From Porphyrobacter sp. (GTDB taxonomy: Bacteria > Pseudomonadota > Alphaproteobacteria > Sphingomonadales > Sphingomonadaceae): a stretch of 64,000 nt of DNA. Both the position numbers and the translations under genes were made by a program. Every line of letters starts with the position of its first letter. Positions within the stretch are counted from its first letter, which is position 1. The stretch lies in NCBI GenBank assembly GCA_027533455.1, contig JAPZUC010000011.1, positions 1-64,000 of the forward strand, read 5' to 3'. Shown one piece after another: positions 24,212 through 30,429 of this stretch. The notes under the pieces are model-generated. The model did no database searches. It was not told the origin of the DNA and saw nothing but the letters and a program-made list of their open reading frames with translations.

Positions 24212-26634
24212 TCGGCCGCCTGCCACATCGTGTCATCATCCGCCTCGCCCGGACCGTCGGGCCAAGGCCTGCCGGTGAGCGCCGGATACCAGGCCGAAGG
24301 CGCATCGCCCACGGCCTCGCGCAGCAGATCGAGCCGCCGCACCGCGCTTTCGCGGCCCGAAAGGATCGTCAGCACTTCGGGCGCACCCGACAGGTCGAGC
24401 CGCACCACCACGCTGGCATCCGGCTGGCGCACAAGGAAGGCGCGGCTGTGCGCAGGCAGGCTGCGGATCAGCGTGAATTCGTGACTGGTGAGCCCGAAGC
24501 CGTCGCAATAATCCTCCGCCCGCGCGCGGCTGTTGGGCATGAACACCATCGTCGCGGTCTGTTCGACCAGCGCGGTCGAAATCTTGCTGTCGAGCGCGTC
24601 GCGCGCGGACTGCGTGGCAAAGCCCACCAGCGCATTGCGCTTGCGCAGGGTCTTGAGCCAGTCGCGGATGCGCGCGGCGAACACGTCGTCGTCCAGCGCC
24701 TTCCAGCCTTCATCGATCAGGATCATGGTCGGCTGCCCGTCCAGCCGCTCGTCGATGCGGTGGAACAGGTACATCATGGTCGGCGTGCGCAGGCGTGGGT
24801 TTTCGAGCAGCGCGGTCATGTCGAAGCCCAGCACGCGGGTGCCGAGATCCAGCCGGTCGACCGCATTGTCGAACAGCCAGGCGTGCTCGCCCTCCCCGAT
24901 CCACGCGCCCAGTCTGTCGGCAAGGTCGCCCGGCGTCGGGCGGCGGCTGCCCGAGAGCAGTTCCTTGAAATGCCGCATCCGCCGCAGGCTCGGGTCGTTG
25001 GCATAGGTCGCATCGACCGCTGCGGAGATGGTGCCAAATTCCTCCGGCCCGTCAGCCTTGAGCAGCACCGCGAGCCATTCGCGCAGGAAGGCGCGGTTGG
25101 CGGGGGTGTCGGGCAGCGACAGCGGGTTGAAGCCGGTCGGCTCGCCCGGATTGATCCGGTCGTAACGCCCGCCGATGCCGCGAATGAACAGCTCCGCGCC
25201 GCGATCCTTGTCGAATAGGATGGTGCGCGGTTTGAACTTCTGCGCCTGCGCGGCGAGGAAGTTCATGACCACGGTCTTCCCCGATCCGCTCGGCCCGATG
25301 ACGCTGAAGTTGCCGAGATCGCCATGGTGGAAGTTGAAGAAGAACGGCGTGGCGCTAGTGGTCTCCAGCAGGGTCACCGCATCGCCCCAGTGGTTGCCGC
25401 TCGCCTGCCCCAGCGCAAAGCCGTGGAACGATCCGAAGCCCGCCATGTTGGCAGACGAGATCATGGCGCGGCGAACGATATATTCCTCGTTGCCGGGGAA
25501 TTGCGCCCAGAAAGCGGGTTCGAGATTGGTATCCTCGCGCACCGCGATCGCGCCGGTATCGGCAAGGGTTGCGGCGCAGGCGGCCATCGCGTCGTCGAGA
25601 GCGGGAAGCGTGGCCGAGCGCACCAGCACGGTCAGATGATGGTCGCCAAAGCCGACCGCCCCATTGCCGAGGCTGTCACGCGCAGCGAGCATGTCGCCGC
25701 GTTCGGCAGCCGCTTCCTCGTCCACCGAGCGCGAGCGGCGCAGCGCGAGGTCGATGCGTTCCTTGGCGGTGGTGCGCTCGTTCGGGGCGTAACTTTCGGT
25801 GACCACCATCTCGAACGGCATGCGCAGCAGATTATCAAGCAGGCCGGGCGAGGTCGCCTCAGGGTAATCCTTGAGGCCGAGGATCGCGGCGAAATCCGGC
25901 GCAGCGCTGCCCCGCAGTTCCATCGCATCGAGCCCGAAAGAGGCGCGGCGATAGGGGAGCATGTGGCCGATGTCGGTGTCAGGCGAAGGGCGGCGCACGG
26001 GCCGCATCTCGCCATTGAACAGCGCTGAGAGCAGCTCCAGCATCTCCGAATTGGTGCCGCTGCCGCCTTGGACCTGATAATCCCCCAGCACCGCTGCGCC
26101 ATATTGCTGGAGCGAGGCGACGAGGCCGGTGATCGCAGCCTTGAGGCTGCGCAGGTCCTTGGGATCCGCCTCAAGCTCGTCCGCGCCCGCACGGCTGAAC
26201 ATCTTGGAGAGGCGCTCCGGCAGCCCCGTCTTGCCGCGCGCGGGGCGGCGGATGAGGGTGACGAACTGGTCGTTGATGAACAGCGATCCGCCTGCCAGCC
26301 GCTGTTTCCAGCGCGCATCAATGTGGCGCGACAGAGGATCGGGAAATTCGGCGTCGAGCTCCACTTCCACCCGGCGGCGGATAACGTGGTGATACATCAC
26401 GAACCGCGCGTCGAGCGTGCTGCGCAGCATCACCTCGCGCGTGGCGGCGTGGGCGTTGAGGGCGTCGCTGTCCTCGGTCTCGAACAAGAGGCCGGGCACC
26501 TGGATCGCGCCCATGACCGAGCCATCGCGCAGCAGCACGGTGTTCTCGTCGATCAGACGGGCATAAGGCAGCCGGTCGCCGACGCGGGCTTCCTTCGCGC
26601 TCCAGGCGGCGGCACCGATCCACTTACGGGGCAT
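24208..26634 (-). CDS. virB4: VirB4 family secretion ATPase
   Basis: An 808-residue VirB4/CagE ATPase. The N-terminal membrane-facing domain covers about residues 1-430. The C-terminal RecA-like domain has Walker A GPSGSGKTVVMNFL (about residue 448), a DxGxE-like block FDKDRGAELFIRGIGGRYDRINPG, Walker B MILIDEGWKAL (about 640) and the QSARDAL motif. It energises subunit and substrate movement and is the most conserved marker of type IV secretion. Its ATG lies 11 bases inside the virB3 end and its stop overlaps virB6. All motifs are intact. Confidence 0.96.
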   Translation of the reverse strand: MPRKWIGAAAWSAKEARVGDRLPYARLIDENTVLLRDGSVMGAIQVPGLLFETEDSDALNAHAATREVMLRSTLDARFVMYHHVIRRRVEVELDAEFPDPLSRHIDARWKQRLAGGSLFINDQFVTLIRRPARGKTGLPERLSKMFSRAGADELEADPKDLRSLKAAITGLVASLQQYGAAVLGDYQVQGGSGTNSEMLELLSALFNGEMRPVRRPSPDTDIGHMLPYRRASFGLDAMELRGSAAPDFAAILGLKDYPEATSPGLLDNLLRMPFEMVVTESYAPNERTTAKERIDLALRRSRSVDEEAAAERGDMLAARDSLGNGAVGFGDHHLTVLVRSATLPALDDAMAACAATLADTGAIAVREDTNLEPAFWAQFPGNEEYIVRRAMISSANMAGFGSFHGFALGQASGNHWGDAVTLLETTSATPFFFNFHHGDLGNFSVIGPSGSGKTVVMNFLAAQAQKFKPRTILFDKDRGAELFIRGIGGRYDRINPGEPTGFNPLSLPDTPANRAFLREWLAVLLKADGPEEFGTISAAVDATYANDPSLRRMRHFKELLSGSRRPTPGDLADRLGAWIGEGEHAWLFDNAVDRLDLGTRVLGFDMTALLENPRLRTPTMMYLFHRIDERLDGQPTMILIDEGWKALDDDVFAARIRDWLKTLRKRNALVGFATQSARDALDSKISTALVEQTATMVFMPNSRARAEDYCDGFGLTSHEFTLIRSLPAHSRAFLVRQPDASVVVRLDLSGAPEVLTILSGRESAVRRLDLLREAVGDAPSAWYPALTGRPWPDGPGEADDDTMWQAAE

Positions 26635-26908
26635 AGGAATTGCACCCCCAACGTTTGAAATTGGGAACGCGCGGGCACTTCGAAACCTTCGTGATCCACA
26701 GGTCGAAAATCCGCGGTTCGCGCAGGGAGGCGAAATAGCCGATCCCGTGCATCACCACCGGCACCGGAATGATCCAGAAGCTCTTGAGGATCAGGAAGGC
26801 GATCGTCGTCACCATCAGGTTGATGATGAAGAAGTTCATCGTCACCCCCGCGAACATTTGCGGGCGCGTGAGCGCGCGGTGGACGGGGTGGCGCAGCAGA
26901 TCGCTCAT
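26624..26908 (-). CDS. virB3: VirB3 family protein
   Basis: A 94-residue inner-membrane protein starting at the ATG at 26908. The family start HPVHRALTRPQMFAGVTMNFFIINLMVTT is clear: basic N-terminus, then a hydrophobic hairpin at about residues 20-60, and a C-terminal part ending RIFDLWITKVSKCPRV. VirB3 works with VirB4 in pilus assembly. The start overlaps the virB2 stop as TGATG and the end overlaps virB4 by 11 bp. The track's 156-aa version runs into virB2. Confidence 0.92.
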   Translation of the reverse strand: MSDLLRHPVHRALTRPQMFAGVTMNFFIINLMVTTIAFLILKSFWIIPVPVVMHGIGYFASLREPRIFDLWITKVSKCPRVPNFKRWGCNSYAP

Positions 26909-27219
26909 CAGCCGGCGACACTCCGGAGGCCGCTTACGAGCGCCGTCGCGCCGAAGATGATGAAGATCCCGATGATGACGGTTGCACCGAAGCGCCAGTT
27001 CATGCGTCCGGTGAGCATCCCGAAACCGATGCCAGCCACCGCCATAACCGCCACGGTGGTCGCGACGGTGCCCAGCAGGGTGCCCTGAAGCCACAGCAGC
27101 GCATTGTTGATCGGGCCGGAGCCCGCGGGATCAGCCCCTTGCGCCAGAGCCGCGCTATGGGCGCCCGCCAGCGCAAATAGAGCGGCGAGACGGGCGGGAA
27201 AACGGAATTGCGACATCAT
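26908..27219 (-). CDS. virB2: VirB2/TrbC family pilin
   Basis: A 103-residue pilin precursor. It has a long signal sequence cleaved near SAALAQG (about residue 27), then two hydrophobic helices, LLGTVATTVAVMAVAGIGFGML and GATVIIGIFIIFGATALVSGL, separated by a short polar loop TGRMNWRF. This is the standard VirB2/TrbC plan. It would form the pilus shaft or channel lining. Start could be the first or second Met (27219 or 27216). It lies 36 bp after virB1 and overlaps virB3. Confidence 0.92.
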   Translation of the reverse strand: MMSQFRFPARLAALFALAGAHSAALAQGADPAGSGPINNALLWLQGTLLGTVATTVAVMAVAGIGFGMLTGRMNWRFGATVIIGIFIIFGATALVSGLRSVAG

Positions 27220-27255
27220 TTCCTGATCAGTCTTTCTCGTAAAAAGCCGCGCCGG

Positions 27256-27894
27256 TCATTGCCCGGGCACGCGCGAATGGTGGGCGAGCCGGCCCATGAT
27301 GGCGGCAACATACTGCTGTGTCTCGCGGATATTGGGCACCCCGCCAGAACGTTCGACCCGGCCCGGACCTGCGTTGTAGGCGGCGAGCGCCTTTTCCAGA
27401 TCCCCGCCGAAGCGGTCGAGCTGTTCGCGCAGGTAACGCGCGCCGCCTTCAAGATTGGCGAAGGGATCGCGCGGGTCGACGCCCAGATAGCGTGCAGTGC
27501 CGGGCATCAGCTGGGCAAGACCCTGCGCGCCGACGGGCGAGCGCGCGTTCTCGTTCCAGCGGCTCTCCTGCCACACCACCGCTTCCATCAGCGCGGGCGA
27601 GAGGTCGAAGCGGGCGGACAGTTCGGCGATCTTGGCGGCGTAGCGCGGCGGGATAGCGGCGGCGTGTCGCGCGGGATCGGCAATGGCATAGTCGGGGAGC
27701 ACGGGCGCATCGGCCCATTCGGAACCGCTCGCGGTGGCTGCGGCAGGATCGGCCACGGCGAGCTGCCCTGCCCGCGGCCCGGTCACCCAGCGCGCACCAT
27801 CCGCGCCGAGCTCAAGCACATCGGCGCGGGCATCAGCGGCGACCCCGATCGCAGCGGCTACTATCATGACGCGGCACGCCGCGGCGAGAATCAT
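27256..27894 (-). CDS. virB1: VirB1-type lytic transglycosylase
   Basis: A 212-residue exported muramidase. Signal peptide about residues 1-24 (ending ADARAD), a linker, then an SLT domain. The catalytic Glu sits in VVWQESRWNENARSPVGAQGLAQLMPGTARYLGV (about residues 107-140), and the substrate-binding AYNAGPGRV block is near residue 178. It opens peptidoglycan for the secretion channel. It is the first vir gene, and a PHO-box-like sequence lies 40 bp upstream of its ATG, so the operon promoter is probably here. SD-like GGAGGG is about 11 bases before the ATG. Confidence 0.93.
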   Translation of the reverse strand: MILAAACRVMIVAAAIGVAADARADVLELGADGARWVTGPRAGQLAVADPAAATASGSEWADAPVLPDYAIADPARHAAAIPPRYAAKIAELSARFDLSPALMEAVVWQESRWNENARSPVGAQGLAQLMPGTARYLGVDPRDPFANLEGGARYLREQLDRFGGDLEKALAAYNAGPGRVERSGGVPNIRETQQYVAAIMGRLAHHSRVPGQ

Positions 27895-27933
27895 CTCTCG
27901 GCCCTCCAGAAGCTCCCGCTCTGTCTAACCTAA

Positions 27934-27951
27934 ATGACAGGACCGTGACAG
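27934..27951 (-). promoter_or_regulatory. PHO-box-like site upstream of the virB operon
   Basis: The minus strand reads CTGTCACGGTCCTGTCAT: two perfect CTGTCAY heptamers separated by 4 bases, the PhoB-binding layout (7-4-7, 11-bp period). It points toward virB1 and ends 40 bases before its ATG. A clean -10 is not obvious (TTAGAC follows at 5 bases). Confidence 0.7.
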
Positions 27952-28044
27952 CCTTGAGGATGCCTCAAATGCGGTACGCGCGCTCTATTATAGTTACCGG
28001 CACCTGCGAAGGCCCGCCAAGGGGGAGCAAGGAAGGAAAGCGCC

Positions 28045-28446
28045 TTAGTCCCGCCGGGTCAGCTGGGCCGAACGGGCGGCGTCAACGCGGAACTCCCCGC
28101 GCGCCAGCATCGCAAGCGCCTTGCGGGCCAGCCGTCGCGAATCCATGACGTTGCCATCAGCCGTGTCGAGATCGACCGCCTCGTGGCAGGCCATCGCGGC
28201 CTGGAACGCGGCGCGCGCCTTCGCCTCGTCACCCGTATAGGCATAGGCGATACCGAGGTTGATCAGCACCGCGGCATCATGCGGGTCAGCCGCACTCGAC
28301 TGCTCAAGCGTAGCGAGCGCCTGTTCGGCACGCCCGGCAGCAAGCGGCTGCACCGCCAGTTCGGGCGCGTCGGCCAGCATGGAGCCAGCGACCTGCGCCA
28401 CAGGCGTCGCGGAAATCAGGGCAAGTGCAAGAGCGGTAATCGACAT
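28045..28446 (-). CDS. Exported tetratricopeptide-repeat protein
   Basis: A 133-residue protein starting at the ATG at 28446, which has a strong GGAGGAGG Shine-Dalgarno about 7 bases upstream. Signal peptide MSITALALALISATPVAQVAG. One or two TPR-like helical pairs follow: AEQALATLEQSSAADPHDAAVLINLGIAYAYTGDEAKARAAFQAAM (about residues 48-93). The rest is a helix rich in Arg and Ala. TPRs mediate protein-protein contacts. It lies 150 bp upstream of virB1 in the same direction and divergent from the phosphate-type lipoprotein, so it may belong functionally with either. Exact role unknown. Confidence 0.8.
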   Translation of the reverse strand: MSITALALALISATPVAQVAGSMLADAPELAVQPLAAGRAEQALATLEQSSAADPHDAAVLINLGIAYAYTGDEAKARAAFQAAMACHEAVDLDTADGNVMDSRRLARKALAMLARGEFRVDAARSAQLTRRD

Positions 28447-28756
28447 GAGCAGGCCTCCTCCAGGAACAGAGCACATGATGACCCGTAGTCGCGCACGATG
28501 CAATAAAACTGCAACATTGTAATTTTTCTGTAATATCAAATTTCATCATGCTGATTTTAAGATGTAATAATGTGAAATTGCGCCGCACTTCGCCTTTGCG
28601 GCCTTGGTCATATCTGTCTTTCTTCGGTCATAATGCGGCAAGTGACACGCATCTGTCATGATGCAAGAATTCTGTCATGCCCCACCCCTAGCGAGCCCCC
28701 AGCGCATCAAACCACGCGCCTCAATCGATTCTCGGCTCAATAGGGGACCGCTCGCT
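28447..28756. promoter_or_regulatory. 310-bp AT-rich divergent promoter region
   Basis: An AT-rich island (about 28500-28570, e.g. ttgtaatttttctgtaata) lies between the TPR gene and the lipoprotein gene. It includes TTGTAAT-tttt-CTGTAAT at 28517-28534, a weak PHO-like 7-4-7 pair, followed by the stronger heptamer cluster at 28614-28678. The bases after 28680 form the lipoprotein leader. Confidence 0.6.
28614..28678 (+). promoter_or_regulatory. Cluster of PHO-box heptamers upstream of lipoprotein/TonB genes
   Basis: CTGTCTT-tctt-CGGTCAT at 28614-28631 is a 7-4-7 pair. Further exact CTGTCAT heptamers lie at 28653-28659 (11 bp after a GTGACAC) and 28672-28678. All face the lipoprotein gene, whose GTG start is 79 bp beyond the last heptamer. 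Confidence 0.6.
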
Positions 28757-30319
28757 GTGAAAAACATTCAACGCACTATGATTCTGGGATGCAGCCTGGT
28801 CGCTCTGGCCGGTTGCGGCGCGGATGAAATCGTCTCGCCCGGCACCGGCGGCAACATCATCATCAACAACCCGGCCCCCACACCGACCCCGACGCCGACC
28901 CCGACGCCATCCCAGACGCTCGTGACCCCGGCTGCTGGCTGCCCGACCATCAGCACGGCCGCCGGCCTGACCGATGCCGGGACGCTGACCGGTCCGACCG
29001 GCACTTACCGCGTGTGCCGCCTACCCGCGACTTTCACGTCCAACGACACCCTGCGCTACATCCCCGGCCTGCTCTACGAGATCCGCGACCGCGTGAACGT
29101 CGGGACCGACCAGGGCTTCGCCAGCACCAACACCGCCGTAACTCTGACGGTCGAACCGGGCGTGATCACTTACGCCAGCGGGTCGAGCTTCCTCGTCGTC
29201 AACCGCGGCAACCGCATCGCCGCCAACGGCACCTCTGAGCGGCCGATCATCTGGACCAGCCGCGACAATGTGCTCGGCCTCGCCAACGACAACAGCGACC
29301 AGCAGTGGGGCGGCATCGTGCTGCTCGGCCGCGCGCCGGTTTCGGATTGCCGCACCGGTGTGTTCAACACCGCAGCCAACCCCACCGCCAACCCGACCTG
29401 CGAAGGTCAGCTTGAGGGCGCAGCAGTGGCAACCCCGTTCGGCGGCGCCAATGCCGCCGACAATTCGGGCTCGATGCGGTTCAACCAGATCCGTTTCTCG
29501 GGCTTCGAACTGGCGCCGAACAACGAACTTCAGTCGCTCACCACGGGCGGCGTCGGTTCGGGGACGGTGCTCGAAAACATCATGAGCTTCAACAGCTCGG
29601 ACGACGGGCTCGAATTCTTCGGCGGCGGTTTCAACACCCGCAATTGGGCAATCATTGGCGCATCGGACGACTCGATTGATGTCGACACCGGCGCGATCGT
29701 CAACATGGACACCGTTATCGCGGTGCAGCGTTCGACCACGGGTGACCGCCTCATCGAACTCGACTCGCCCAACGTGGCCGACCGCACCCCGTCGAACGCA
29801 ATCCCCCAGACCCGCTTCCAGCTGAACAACTTCACCTTCGTTGCTCGTGCGGGCTCTCCGCAGGTGGTCCAGGCCCGCGGCGGTGCGGCGATCGGCCTCA
29901 CCAACGGCGTGATCCGGGCTGGCACCAACCACTGCTTCCAGATCGACGAGCCGACCACGCTGGCGGCGATCATCGGGGTTGATTCTGTGGTGGGCAACTG
30001 TCCAGCGACCGATCCGGTCCGCGGCGGCGGCGGCGTCACCAACGCCGAAGCTGCAGCGCGCATCAACGCAGGCACCAACAATAACCTCGCCTTCACGATC
30101 ACGTTGACGAACAATGTCGTGAACGGCGCGAACGAAACGGCTGCGACTGCGTTCAACGCCAACACCCGCTCGACCTACTTCCCGACCCGCACCTACATCG
30201 GCGCGCTTCCGGATGCGGCCACGTTCACCTCGCTGTTCCAGAGCTGGACCTGCAACTCGGCGACCCAGAACTTCAACAGTCCGCTGGGTGCCTGCACCTC
30301 GCTGCCTGTCTTCAGCTGA
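28757..30319 (+). CDS. Large surface lipoprotein paired with TonB receptor
   Basis: A 520-residue protein from a GTG start that gives MKNIQRTMILGCSLVALAGC, with the lipobox LAGC at about residue 20. A PT-rich linker (TPTPTPTPTP, about 39-53) follows, then a Gly/Asn-rich domain of about 460 residues with runs such as VTLTVEPGVITYASGSSFLVVNRGNRI and SSDDGLEFFGGGFNTRNWAIIGASDDSID, suggesting a right-handed beta-helix. From memory, homologues of this type in sphingomonads and caulobacters are usually encoded beside a TonB receptor, as here. Function unproven; a phosphate-related role is suggested only by the PHO-like heptamers upstream. The track's start at 28658 lies within the promoter. Confidence 0.75.
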   Translation: MKNIQRTMILGCSLVALAGCGADEIVSPGTGGNIIINNPAPTPTPTPTPTPSQTLVTPAAGCPTISTAAGLTDAGTLTGPTGTYRVCRLPATFTSNDTLRYIPGLLYEIRDRVNVGTDQGFASTNTAVTLTVEPGVITYASGSSFLVVNRGNRIAANGTSERPIIWTSRDNVLGLANDNSDQQWGGIVLLGRAPVSDCRTGVFNTAANPTANPTCEGQLEGAAVATPFGGANAADNSGSMRFNQIRFSGFELAPNNELQSLTTGGVGSGTVLENIMSFNSSDDGLEFFGGGFNTRNWAIIGASDDSIDVDTGAIVNMDTVIAVQRSTTGDRLIELDSPNVADRTPSNAIPQTRFQLNNFTFVARAGSPQVVQARGGAAIGLTNGVIRAGTNHCFQIDEPTTLAAIIGVDSVVGNCPATDPVRGGGGVTNAEAAARINAGTNNNLAFTITLTNNVVNGANETAATAFNANTRSTYFPTRTYIGALPDAATFTSLFQSWTCNSATQNFNSPLGACTSLPVFS

Positions 30320-30335
30320 TTGCAGCCAATCGATC

Positions 30336-30365
30336 CCGGGAGGCGCCCTGCGGGGCGTCTCCCGG
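30336..30365 (+). terminator. Hairpin between lipoprotein and TonB receptor genes
   Basis: The stem CCGGGAGGCGCCC/GGGGCGTCTCCCGG with a 3-base loop lies in the 110-bp gap. No long T run follows directly, so it may attenuate or protect the upstream message rather than stop all transcription. Confidence 0.6.
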
Positions 30366-30429
30366 TTGCTGTTTGCGGGCCACGGGCGCCCGCGGTGTTT
30401 CAGAAGACATTCAAGAAGGTTCTTTTTCC

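Noticed and set aside
20027-27894. Integrative conjugative element around the VirB genes
   Set aside because: No integrase, relaxase, coupling protein, transposase or att-like repeats are visible; the tRNA at 15.2 kb is about 5 kb away with no duplicated 3' end.
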